Source of the DNA: Alligator mississippiensis
Lineage: Eukaryota > Chordata > Crocodylia > Alligatoridae
Direction: 5' to 3'
Assembly (NCBI RefSeq): GCF_030867095.1
Contig: NC_081824.1
Span: 56,578,882-56,642,881, forward strand
DNA: 64,000 nt
This document shows, in pieces, positions 31,357-42,724 of the stretch. The translations under genes were made by a program, and so were the position numbers. The stretch's first letter is position 1; every line of letters starts with the position of its first letter. The notes below the pieces were generated by a model. It was not told the origin of the DNA. It was given only the letters and a program-made list of their open reading frames with translations, and searched no databases.

Positions 31357-32244
31357 AGCTGCATACAGACATTTGGGGAGGTTAAGTGGATGTCAAATGG
31401 AGTTAAAAATGGCCACCTGCTCTAAGGTAAGTTGGCATGGAGGGATTAGTGGGGGGATTTTGGGAGAGATGGTGTGGCAAGTAGGCTCAATGGAGATAGG
31501 GGAGGTCTGCACAAAGATCAAGGGATTAGGCAAGGTCCACAGAAGGGATCAGGGGGATTGGAGGGGCAGGCTCTAGCTTGGGGGGGATTGGGAAGGCAAG
31601 TGCGGTCTGCAAAAGGTGTTGGGAGGCCAAGTGGGGTCTTCTAGGAACTCAGTGGGGTCCAGGAGGGTCTGACAGGATTAAGGGGGCTCATGGGGTCTGC
31701 AGTGGACCTGGGGGGATGGGAAGTCTCTCTTCCCCACCTGCAGGAGCAGGGGCTACTTCTAGTCCCCCAATTCCCAGGTGAACAATGCCCATGTCTCCCC
31801 TGCCCCTCCCCCTCATCTTATTCAGTTTCCAGTATTGGCAAATGCAAATAAAACCAGGATGGTGGGTTGGCAGGCTGGTGTGAGGAGTGTCTCTCTGGAG
31901 GTTGGGGGGGCAGGGGTTAAAAATAGCCTGGTCCCAGGGATGGGGTATGGAAAGCACAGCCCTGGGGCTGAGACCAGCATCTGGTGTTTCCCAGCCATGG
32001 GACTGCATTGGGAACTGTACAGAAGTTCAGTATAGTTAGATTGGTCTAAAAACCTCATCTAAGTTAGGTGTACCTCAGAGGTAGAGTTAAATTAGAGCAG
32101 GTCAGCCATTTTCAGACTGATCTAACTGTCCTGAACTTCTGTACTAGTTTAAGGTCAACAGCTGGATGAAGTCATTTAGACTGAGTGGCCATCTTTAATC
32201 CAATATAACCTCCCCTTACCTTCATCAAATGGCTATAGGTAGCC
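31357..32244. mobile_element. DNA transposon, 888 bp, TTA duplication
   Basis: Ends AGCTGCATACAGACATTTG and reversed GGCTACCTATAGCCATTTG. Similarity continues inwards to TTAAAAATGGCCAC (left) and TTAAAGATGGCCAC (right, reversed), about 60 bases in all. TTA at 31354-31356 and 32245-32247 is the target duplication and fits the TTA/TAA preference of PIF/Harbinger. The centre is G-rich on the plus strand (31440-31740). Frames there carry no motif. Confidence 0.82.
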
Positions 32245-32289
32245 TTACAGACTCACTAGCTTTACTTTATAGAGTTTTAGAATAATCTT

Positions 32290-33065
32290 GTCCATTGGCC
32301 CTTCTCACTTTCTCCTAATTTCTTTCACTACAGAGAGATGTCTCTTTTTACCAATAAGTCCCCTTTTCCATTGTTTGTAGATTCTCTATTCTCAATGGCG
32401 AGTTTGAGGTGCTTGTTCAGATTTGCAGCGCTATAGTTTTTCTTTATCTTTTTTTCCCCCATCACTAGAGATGACAAGTCCTGATACTATTTGTACTTTT
32501 ACCTTAAAATAGTTCCTTGATGCTGCTATATCTAAAGAATATAGTTCTTTAGTCTAGGGAACCTCCTTAAATAATTGCCTGTTTTTCTCATACATAGCTC
32601 TTTTGAAATCAATGATCCTTGTTAATGTTCTATTTTTGTCCAGCCTCCTTTTTAAATTAAATGAAATCAAGCTATGATTGTTTGATCCCATATTATTTTT
32701 CATTATTTTCTTTAAATACAAACTCTTTCAATTCATTTTTAGTATCAGTTCTTAATGTGATTTTCATTCAAATGGAGCCCTGAAGAAAAGCCCTTTTTCC
32801 ATAATGGTTAACATCTCAAAACCTTTAAGACAGCACTTGTCTCTAAGCCTTCCATTAATATTTTCAATCTTGTCCCTGTGATTCTTCTCTTAGGACAAAA
32901 ATTAAACTAGATCTAGAGATCTTTAAAAGTCTTAACCAGTCTCGTATAGTTGTTCTTTACTTTTCTCAGAATGTATTTGACTATATCATTTGTTTCATGA
33001 AGAACTAGGATGGAATGGCAGAGAAAACTATCAGAATTGATCAAATAATCTGAAATTTGCTGAAT
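32290..33065 (-). mobile_element. Old CR1/L3-like LINE with internal deletion
   Basis: On the minus strand, about 33010-32960 gives ILVLHETNDIVKY, a mutated H.GTNDI block of the CR1 ORF1 esterase. SGLHLNENH near 32780-32755 corresponds to its final D..H block. Only about 80 bases further, GSNNHSLISFNLKRR (about 32690-32645) is the S-(D/N)-H end of the ORF2 endonuclease, followed by linker-like RLDKNRTLTRIIDFKRA. The ORF1 end and nearly the whole endonuclease are therefore missing between these blocks. The sequence is AT-rich and very diverged. Confidence 0.62.
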
Positions 33066-35258
33066 AAAACTTGACAAACTGAAAACTCACGGTTACCTCA
33101 TTTTGCACAGGTTCAAAAATATGACATAGATTCATTATTTTCTGAATGTCATTGCTAATTGGTATAATGGAATCAGATATACCAGTTCATTAACAATAAC
33201 AAAGTTCATAGGCATAAGGTTAGTGTTAAGAATAATTTAATACCATTCAAATTAGTGAGACATTTTATATAATTAAATTTAAGCAACTGCTTACTATTCC
33301 CCCAGCTGACCTATAGGGGAGGCAACCCTGTCAACACTGCCCAGTTGCTCAAAACAGACTTGAAGAAAACTAAAACAGCTACCCATGGATTTTTCCCAGT
33401 AAAAATGGATCTTTGGCTCTGTTGGGCTAGTTTAATGGTTCCAACTTTGCCCCTTTTTGAGACATTAATGTAGAATTCATAACTAGGGGAAATGGACAAA
33501 ATGAGAAGAAAAAAATACACCAAAGAAAAGTGGTATATCCACTTGAATTTTGTTACTGAGATTATTAATTTGGCAATTAGCTGAAAGGATAATGTAGAGC
33601 ACTTATGATATTTAGAAAACATGACAGTAAAAGGAAGCAAGGCACAACAAAAGAAGTGAGAAATGAAGCTTTACTACTAGAAAGAGGCAATATTTTTTTA
33701 TTCACACCCCACTTATCATATCATCTTACAATGTTGTAGGTAATAAACACAATTCCCTTGAAAATGTTAATGCACTTTCAAAGGGTCACACATCTACTTT
33801 AATATGGGTATTAACTATAATTATATAATATGGATTGAAAATCAAGGATAGTGGTAATAGTTGATTGTAACTTTTCTAACTGCTAAATCCAGTTTCCTTT
33901 GGGAAAAATAGGCATGTTTGAAGTGAAATTATGTTTATTATTTATCACAATGTAAGATATAAAGTCTGTGACTTGCACATCAAGCTTTCTTAGGTCTTTG
34001 GTAAATATATTTAAAGGAAGTACAAACTGCCCATTCTGTTTTAGTATTCCACTAGTTTATTGTACAGATTTGCAGTCATCATTAAAGAGAGTTGAACTAA
34101 TTAAGTGTGATAATTGGATGGTAGATGTTTCTGGAATTTGTAAACATAGACACCATTGTCTGTTATGATTTTCCATTTCTATATAGAAATAATTTAGACA
34201 TTACAAATTGACTGTAAAATCAACAATGGAAATAAGATGTACTGAACTATTTCCTTGTGAATTGCATTTAGTAATTTAGTAAATCTTCCTATTTATTCAG
34301 TTGGAAGATTGGCTACTTGGAATAAATGTTTAGAGTATATCGCATTTTTGTGCAATCTGGATGTTCTTTCACATGGAAATGCTGATTGAAGCAGGGCTCT
34401 AATGGATATATAATGAAGGTTAGTATTTTCTACCATGAAAAGTCTATAAATACAGATAATCTTAGTTTAATATACATAATGGTATTTTTATACCACTGAT
34501 GTCAGTAAGATTATTGGATAAGTAGTGTCCTTTTGGGATTTTGATTTGATGTGTCTGTGTGTTCAGTGTATGACTTTTTGTTCCCTACCATTTTTGAGTA
34601 CTGATAGAGAGTTCCGTATTGAAAGTTGCATTGATATGTTTCAGAGAAAATTGTATCCTACAATGCAATTTCTGTCACCTCTAGCTCTGGATGGTTCAAT
34701 TTCTGAACATGAAGTTCTGACAAAGTTCTAAGTCTAGAGAGAACAACATATGACATACCTGATTTGATTACTTATTTCCTAATATCTGAAAGAACAGACA
34801 CTCAAAGTGATAGTACAAGTTACAGAAAGTAGGAACTGTTTCCACTTGACATAAATGCTTCTAAGTAGTTGGAATTTGACAGAAGAGACAGCATACATAT
34901 GAACAAATGTTGAATTTAAGAAGAGTTTCTCTACAAAAAGATGGCAAATATCTATTTTGAAAATACAACAAAACCCATTGTCTCATATATGAAAACTAAT
35001 CTATGTTGACATTTCTATCAGCAGGACTCAAAGATTTTACAGCACTTAATGGTATTGTTTAATTCATAAAGTATTTTCCAAAATTAAAATGATTTTTCTG
35101 CTCCTTTAATGATCAACACTATATCCTTTATTGATATAAGCATATTCACATTATAGGAGTATAATTACAATTATTTAAGAACCCATGGGTATAAATCATT
35201 TATTCCTACAGTAGTATCAAAAGCATTGTCCAGACTCAGAGGGATGTTCAACCTGTAG
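33066..35258. other. AT-rich stretch, nothing identified
   Basis: About 2.2 kb without recognisable exons, repeat ends or tandem arrays. The short frames here have no motif. Confidence 0.5.
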
Positions 35259-35261
35259 GGA

Positions 35262-35925
35262 TGTGGGTAGTAGAGTTCCCCAGGGCTCAGCCCTGGGGCC
35301 TGTACTGTTCAACATAGTTTATCAGTGATCTGGATGTGGGTGTGGAAAGCATGCTGTCCAAATTTGCTTATGACACTAAGATATGGGGCAAGGTGGGCAT
35401 GCTGGAGGAGAGGGACAGAATCCAGCTAGATTTAGACAGGTTACAGAGGTGGGCAGATGTGAATAGGGTGGAATTCAATGCAGACAAGTGCAAGGTACTG
35501 TATCTAGGAAGAAGGAACCAACAACACACCTATAGGCTGAGGAATACCCTTCTAGTCAACAGAGTGGCAGAAAGGGATCCTGGAGTCCTTGTTGACTCCA
35601 GGATGAAGATGAGATGCCAATGCGAGGAAACAGTAAGGCTAACCGTACCTTGTGGTGCATCTACAGATGCATCACAGGCAGGTCCAGGGAGGTGATCCTT
35701 CCTCTCTATTCAGCATTGGTCAGGCCACAGCTGGAGTACTGCATCCAGTTTTGGATGCCTCACTTCAAGAGGGATGTGGTTAGCACTGAGAGGGGCCAGA
35801 GGCGGGCTACTGGCATGGTCAAGGGGCAGCAGGTCAGGCTCTATGAAGAGAGGCTAAAGGGCCTGAACCTATTCAGCCTCCACAAAAGAAGGCTGAGAGG
35901 GGATCTGGTGGCAAAGGGGCTGCAA
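35262..35925 (+). mobile_element. CR1 LINE copy d, truncated at both ends
   Basis: Starts inside the reverse transcriptase near GVPQGSALGPVLFN-like sequence (about 35272-35315) and stops abruptly after KRRLRGDLVA at about 35915. The final part of ORF2 and the whole CR1 3' end are absent. Blocks visible are QLDLDRLQRWADVNRVEFNA, YLGRRNQQHTYRLRNTLLVN and LEYCIQFWMPHFKRD. The active-site box is KFAYDTKIWG, i.e. the first aspartate is tyrosine. It is close to copies a and f in sequence. Confidence 0.9.
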
Positions 35926-37570
35926 AACAAAATGTTCTATTATCTAGCAGATGGAATTGATCATTGAATTAAAAGGATTATTTTTTCAAGCATCTTGGGC
36001 TCAGAGTGGTAAAAAAAAAAGCAGAGCCAACAGTCAATCAAAAAAGCAGGGAAAGAATATGAAAGAAAAAAAGAGTCCAAAAATGTATTTTGATTGCATC
36101 ACTCGTGTCCGGAGAATGTGAAAGTGTGAGGTTGCTACCAAAACTGCTGATCCTGAATCCTGCTGAAATAAATCTCTGGGCTTTGTCACAAATTCATTTG
36201 CAATAGCTGCAAATCATTGGAATGTTGTCTTATACTAAAGTTAGCACATGTTAAGAAATAACCCTTCCCTGAAAAGGAACAACTTAGCGTGTTACATGCT
36301 ACCTTTCCCATATGTTACCGGCTCTTAAGATGGGAGTGTCCTCATTTTAAGGTAGGAAAAGACAAGCTAAGTGAGCTTTGAGCATCTCAGAGATAATCTT
36401 TTTCAGGTGAGGATTCTCCCTATCTCATTTTAGGCAGCTTGTGTTGTTGTAACATTACAATACTTCATGGGGTGAAAATGAGATGGAAACAATCTTCCAG
36501 AATCCCAGGATGCACTTCTCCCAGCCCACTCCATGTGGATAATCTATTCTCTGGAAAATTACTGCCATAGAATGACAGCTGGGGGAAGCTAGCAGCTGGG
36601 GGAGTCCCAAAGAAGGTAAGAATCCATTCCTCCTCCCCCACCCACATTAAGAGGAATATCCCCTCCCCTGCTCTTCCTTTCTTTTACCATTCTGGGCTAA
36701 TCCCTGCCTCTGGAGATCACCACTGTCTTCCCTGGGTCTCACCCCTCTCTCAACCTGCTCCTACAGGGTTCTTCCCTGGGTCCTGGGGGCAGGAAGGTGA
36801 GTGGATGGGATTGATCATTCCCATCTTGCTCCTGGTCTGGTGGGAAACACCCAGTGACTTGACTTAGCCTAATAGAGTGGCAGTGATAGGCAGGTTCCCC
36901 CTCCCTGTCTATCCCCTGGTTAGTGGCAAGCACATAAGTGAAGGAGGCAGGGAGAGGGACTGGCCCTCTGACCACCACCATTCCTGCTGCCACTCTTCAG
37001 GTTGATCCCAGCCCATGTACAACTCCTGGCCTTACCTCCAGGGCAGTGTTGGCAGCAGCAGATGAGCTGGGAGTTGGAAGCCAGGGAAGAGCCCTGGGGA
37101 GCCCTGGGGTGGGGTACAGTATTAACCCCAGGGACCTAGAGAGATATTGAGGGAACAGGAGGGAGCTTCAAGGGATTAGAGGAGATGGGGTAGGGAGGTG
37201 CTAGAGAGCTTGGTATCTCCTAGCTATGGTCCTACTAGCCAGCCCTCTAGCAGCAAGTCAAAGCCTTGCAGATCATAAACCCTTAATGTGCAAATAGTCA
37301 AACAATGTTCTGACTTTAATAAAACTTAGCTTGAGCAGGTCATAATTGTAATGTGGAACAATAACTTTAGTAATATCATGAGGGCACTTACATGCTAAAC
37401 TGTTTAAACATGCATCTGCTTCTATTTTAACTTCACTTAGTATGTGTTAAGTGGAATGTGTGACTCAGGTTGTTTTTCCCCTGGGAATATAAACCATAAA
37501 CCCACAGTACTGGGATAGAGCAGGACTCTTGGAACAGGAGATATAAGCAACTGGGCTATATTAAGAACAT
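35926..37570. other. Unclassified stretch, central part GC-rich
   Basis: 36460-37160 is GC-rich and repeat-like, but I could not match its ends to each other. Frames within it show no domain. The rest is AT-rich. Confidence 0.35.
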
Positions 37571-38099
37571 GAAGGGAAGAATTGGTGGAGACTGTAGTAG
37601 AGGATGGCAACTTAGGCATCAGTGAAAATGACATGATTGAGTTCAGGATCCTGAGGAAAGGAAGGAAGGAAGGAGAACACCAGAGTAAGGAGCTTGGACT
37701 TCAGAAAAGCAGACTTTTAGTCACTCAGGGAACTCATGAGCAGGATCCCATGGTAGGCCAGTCCAAGGGGGACAGGGGTTCAGGAAAGCTGATTTCAAAG
37801 AAAACTTACTGAAGGTGCAGGAACCAATCATCCCGATGTGCAGGAAGACTAGCAAGTATGAAAGAAGACCAATTTGGTGTAGCAAGGAATTCTTCAGTGC
37901 ATTAACACACAAAAAAGAAAGCTTATAGAAAGTGAAAACTTCTACAAACAACTAGGGAGGAGTACAACAGTATTGCTTGCACATGCAGGAATGAAATCAG
38001 GAAGGCCAAAGTGCAACTGCAGTCTCAGTTACCAAGGGAAGTGAAGGATAACAAGAAGGATTTCTAAAAGTATGTCAGCAACAAGAGCAAGATCAGGGG

Positions 38100-39080
38100 A
38101 AGTGTGGGTCCTTTACTAAATGGGAGAGGCAATCTTGTGAAAGAGCATGCAGAAAAGGCTGAAGTACTCAATGCCTTTTTCACCTTCATAGACAAGGTCA
38201 ACTCCCAGACTACTGTACCTGGCAGCACAGTTTGGGGAGGAAGTGAACAGCCAACAGTGGCAAAAGAACAGGTTAGGCACTATTTAGAAAAGTTGAACAT
38301 GTAAAAGTCTATGGGGCTGGATGGGATGCACTTGATGGTGCTGAGGGAGTTGGCTGATGTGATTGTAGAGCTTCTGGTCATCACCTTTGAAAACTCATGG
38401 CAATCAGGAGAGGCCCCAGATGATTGGAAAGGGTAGTCAGCCTCACCTCAACCCCTGGAAAAATCATGGAGAAAGTCCTCAAGAAACCCATTTCTAAGCA
38501 CTTGGAGAAGAAAGTTATTAAGAACAGTCAGCAGGGGCAAATCATGACTGACCAACATGATTGCCTTCTATGATGACTAGCTCTGTGGATGTGGGGAGAC
38601 CACTGGATATGATATACCTTGACTTTAGCAAGGTTTTTGATATGGTTTCCCACAACATTCTGACACACATGGTAAACAAGTACAGGTTAGATAAATGGGT
38701 GGATAGAAAACTGACTGGAGCATCAGGATCAAAGTAAATGGCATGATGTTTGGTTGGCAGCCAGTATCAATTAGAGTGCTCCTGGAGTTGGTCCTGTGGC
38801 TGGTTTTGTTTAATATTTTCATCAGTGACGTAGACTATGGGATAGAGGGTACCCTCACCAAGTTTCCAGAATATACCAAGCTGGTGGGGAGTAGTAGATA
38901 CACTGGAGGTAGGGCTAAGATTCAGAGAAAACTCAACTAATTGGAGGGTTGGACTAAAAACCTTTTCATGAGATTCAATAGGACAAGTGCAAAGTCCTGC
39001 ACTTAGGATGGAATAATCTCATGCACTGGTACCGGCTGGACACCAGCTACCTAAGCAGCAGGATCTGGGGGTTAAAGTGG
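38100..39080 (+). pseudogene. CR1-e reverse transcriptase, N-terminal and catalytic parts, degraded
   Basis: EHAEKAEVLNAFFTF (38140-38190) is the block before the polymerase domain. MGLDGMHLMVLRELADVIVE and ENSWQSGEAPDDWKG follow, with an in-frame stop beforehand. Further on, DFSKVFDMVSHNIL is the conserved D.(S/K)KAFD.V.H box with A to V. The catalytic region reads LTKFPEYTKLVG (about 38850-38885), so both active-site aspartates are lost. Many frame changes. Confidence 0.82.
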
Positions 39081-39081
39081 A

Positions 39082-40165
39082 CTTGAGAAAGGGTGAGAGA
39101 AAGCAAACAAACACCCTGAGGTGCCTTACATGCTGAGCAAGGGAGGGCAGAAGAAGAAGAGCAGCTGGCAGCAACAGACAGGAAAAGTGAAAACAAAAAA
39201 ACACTTACAGCATTCAGGGCCAACAGGGCTGCAGCTGGAAACCAGAAGGGAAGAGAAACAGTCACCGCACTTCCAGAGCAGCATCTCACTCTGGATTGAA
39301 GGAGGGAGGCTGCCCAGAGGTATTTCCAGCCCCGGAGAGGGGCAGAGAGGGGTCAATGTCCTGCAAGCTGCAGAGAAAGGAGCAGCTAAGCATCCTAACA
39401 GGCAAGAGTTGCAAAACTTGCCAGAGGAACGCTATGGGTGTGACCCTGAGAAGGAGGCAGGCAGAGGCCTGAACACACGCAGCTTTTGATAATCTCCAGA
39501 GGGGAGTGACAGCTGAGGATCTGGGGAAGAGAACAGAAGAATTGCTGTCTCAGGTTAGAGTCTAGCTGCACATGGGAGAAATCCCATTGGTACTGTAAAT
39601 GTTCACAAGTAAGCCAGGCAAGCCTATCCACAATAGTGATTGGACTAATTGATTTCTTTCTGGTGTGATTGGAACATGAGAGCCTGATCCCAGGTGAAGG
39701 GGACATGGACTGAGCCTGGCAAGGAGACTGAGAGCAGTCAGGTTTTGGGTTTTTTTTTCCTTCTTCTTTTTTTGGATATTTGAGAGCAGGTCAAGACCAG
39801 CCCTGGAAGGATGCACCCAACCAAAGCCAATGGTCATTCTGGTAGCAGAGGGCAGAATGATAGACTAACAGGCAGTATTAAGACCTGGCTGCAGAGGACT
39901 TCAAGTACCATCTGGAGAGGCTAGGGTGGGGTAGAGGGGAGGTTTTGTAGCCTCACAGAAGAAAAAACAGGGATTGAGACTGGGTAGGATCACCTTGGGC
40001 ATTGTCTCCTAGGAATATCATTTCATCAAAGTCATGGCAGGAGAGAAACACAAGATCAATTTCCTGGAAGACCAGGTGATCTAAAGCCGAGGTCCATCCT
40101 GTCACCACCTGTAGAAAAATGAACTCAGGGCAGTGGTAGCAAGCTCTACAACACCTACAGCTGTC
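39082..40165. mobile_element. Unidentified 1.1-kb insert inside CR1-e
   Basis: This segment splits the CR1-e reverse transcriptase between GVKVD and HKLN, so it arrived after CR1-e. It includes a T-rich patch (39752-39776) and AG-rich blocks. I see no matching ends, LTR, poly(A) tail or protein motif. It could be part of a retroelement leader or a DNA transposon with decayed ends. Confidence 0.5.
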
Positions 40166-40565
40166 ACAAGACCATAAATTGAATATAAACCAACAGTGTG
40201 CTCTTGTTACTAAGAAGGCTAATGGCATCCTGGGCTGCATTGGTAGGAGTGTTGCTAGCAGGGAAGTGATTATTCCCCTCTATTCATCACTAGTGAAGCT
40301 ACATCTGGAGTACTGTGTCCAGTTTTGGGCCCCCCACTACACAAAGGATGTGGACAAGTTAGAGAGAGTCCAGCATCGGGCAACAAAAAGGGTGAGGGGG
40401 CTGAGGCAAATAACTTATGAAGCCAGGCTGAGGGAACTGGTCTTATTCAGTCTAGAGAAGAGGAACCTGAGAGAGGATTTAATAGCAGCTTTCACCTACC
40501 TGAAGGGTGATTCCACAGTGCTAGACTATTCTCAGTGGTGGCAGAACAAGGAGCAATGGTCTTAA
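40166..40565 (+). pseudogene. CR1-e reverse transcriptase C-terminal part
   Basis: An open frame gives [59 protein letters not shown] and [18 protein letters not shown]. These are the thumb and C-terminal blocks of the CR1 ORF2 protein. It is followed by typical CR1 3' sequence. It has no start of its own and is a continuation of the sequence before the insert. Confidence 0.88.
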
Positions 40566-40751
40566 GTGGTAGCAAAGGAAATTTAGGTTAGATATAAGGA
40601 AACACTTTCTCACTAGGAGGATAGTAAAACACTGGAACAGATTACTCAGAAAGGTTGTGGGATCCTTGGAGGTTTTACCCCCACCTTTGAGCAGGGGGTC
40701 AGATTAGATGACCTCCTGAGGTCCTTTCCAATTCTAATATTTTTGGATTCT

Positions 40752-41044
40752 GTTATACCCTGGAAATACAGCTCTTATCCCACCCCAGGGGTTGTGCAGA
40801 GTCCAGCGTTCTAAGCACCAGACCACAGGTACTAAAAGGTATAAATTGTTTAATAAAGACAGAAATAAAGATACATGGGTCATGGTAGCATCATATTCAA
40901 CAAGGTGCTAAATTGTAAGGAATCAAAAATCAATGGAATAAACAAACCTAATCCCTTTGACTGAAACATCAGGGGGGAGGAAAATTAAAAAGGGTTCCAC
41001 AGAGATTATGCTGAAGTTTGTTGAGGATCAAACTCAGGTATAAC
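40752..41044. mobile_element. Candidate small element with GTTATACC ends and tRNA-like word
   Basis: GTTATACC at 40752-40759 is mirrored by GGTATAAC at 41037-41044. The segment begins at the very end of CR1-e. On its minus strand GTGGTCTGGTGCTTAGAACG (40834-40815) resembles the A box of tRNA-derived SINEs. Class undecided. Confidence 0.4.
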
Positions 41045-41520
41045 CCCTCCCCTCCCCCCCCCCCCAAAAAAAAAACAAAAAACCTCTTTATAATGTTCTG
41101 GGAGGGTTAGTAATAGTTGAAGTTGTATGATTATGGGAGGTGTTAATTGTGGAGATTTTGACTAGATAATAAGTGATACCAGTAATGGGAGGGCACAGAT
41201 ATTCTTGGATGAGATTTCTGAATTACTGAAGGATTTATCTACCAAATAATCATGGAACTAATGAGAGGAAATACTATTTTAGAACTGATTTTATTAAGTC
41301 CTAAGTAGGATATTATAGAAGAACACATTGTAGAGAAAAATGTTGGATCAAGAAATCATGAGCTAATTATGTTCAATATAAATTGCAATATACATTCCCT
41401 CATCTATTGTATAGTATAACTTGTATGATAGATGAAGAAGAGGTTTATACCTCTACAGTGTCAGACTTCCCCACAGAAAACTTTGAAAAATTAAATAAAT
41501 CATTTAGGAAAGTCACATAG

Positions 41521-41962
41521 GGCCTTGTTCATATTTTACTTTAAGCTTCTCAAATGTTCGTCAGTGTTAGTTTGAACTTAGAGTCATTACACATTCAGGC
41601 TAAAAAACATTTTTTTTTGGTTGTGCAGACCTGCACATCTGTGACTTGCCACTAGAGGGGTGGTAAGCAGGGGCCTGACTAGGAGCTATGGGTGTGAGTT
41701 GTCCGCACAGAACAGGAAAATGAGGGGACGGGACAATGCAGACTAGGACACCAGAGGACTAAAACCTGGGTGGTGTATCTCTGGGGAGAGACCACACATT
41801 TATGGAACATGCATTGGGTAACATGGATCTGAGGTAAAGGAGTGGCATAACTTTAAGATGACTTAATGGGTGCTTTAAACTAGTTTACGAGTTTTAATGT
41901 GTGGATAATCCAGGGGTTAGGAGCTCCCTGAGCCACCAAAAATGAATGTGTAACAAAGCCCC
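41521..41962. mobile_element. MITE inserted in the old LINE (TAG duplication)
   Basis: Ends GGCCTTGTTCATATTTTA and reversed GGGGCTTTGTTACACATT. TAG at 41518-41520 and 41963-41965. Removing it and one TAG restores continuity of the LINE linker. It shares the word CGTAAACTAGTTTAAA (reverse orientation) with the element at 30299. Confidence 0.78.
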
Positions 41963-42724
41963 TAGATAAATGGGTAAAAATATTTACATGCAGAAGGAGT
42001 ATCGTATTACTTTATGTCTAACATACAGGTACTATCTGGAGTATTTCATAGCTAGAATCCAAAACAAGGGGAAAATAGTAGAGAAGGACTATGGACATAC
42101 TTGGAAGAAACAGCATCCTTAAACAGAATATTCTGAGTAAGCAGAACATCTAGAAAAAATGAGTAAAGCAATGAACGATCAGGAAGGAGTATAACCTTTT
42201 AGAGTTCAAGTGCAGAAATAATCTGAAATTGGTCACAAGTTAGGTTGAGCTGCATTAGCCAAGAAAACCATAGTAAACAGAAGAAAGCAAAAATATTCAG
42301 TTACACAAATAAAAAGATAACTGGACAGAAAGAAGCACACTATATATTGATGTAGAAACTAAAGAAAATCTAGGTGTAGCCAATACAAAATGAACACTTC
42401 ATTAAGATTAAAGATGTATATGAGGAAAGTATTAGGAATATTGAGGAAAATAATAGGAATAAGAATAAGAAGAAAAATTTAATGAAAATTAATACAAGAG
42501 TTGAAAATAAAACTTAGATTTCTTGCTGTGAAAAAACAGAGGATCATAGAGAACCTTCATCGAGAAACACTGACATAACTGGTACATGAAAAATACAATT
42601 CCTTTTAACTTTGATTTTGATTAATTTTGGAATCAGAATATAAAAGGTCATAGCAAGGGCCCTGGCATGGCTGTATGAGCACTCATGGTGCTCTGGCCAT
42701 GTCTCAGAGGACTGGAAAAGGTCC

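Larger units (their letters stand above)
37575..40755 (+). mobile_element. CR1-like LINE copy e, interrupted by a 1.1-kb insert
   Basis: From about 37575 the ORF2 linker region can be followed in pieces. The reverse transcriptase runs from about 38100 to 39080 and resumes at about 40166 to 40560, ending in the 3' region that closes with GGTCCTTTCCAATTCTAATA at 40720-40739. The join across the insert is natural: GVKVD before it and [18 protein letters not shown] after it form the expected (D)LGV.vD(H)KLN.N.Q block. The copy is older than a, d and f and carries many stops. Confidence 0.85.

Noticed and set aside
34525..34731. 68-codon frame starting MSFWDFDLMCLCVQCMTFCS
   Set aside because: No splice signals or motif that I could support and no similarity known to me.
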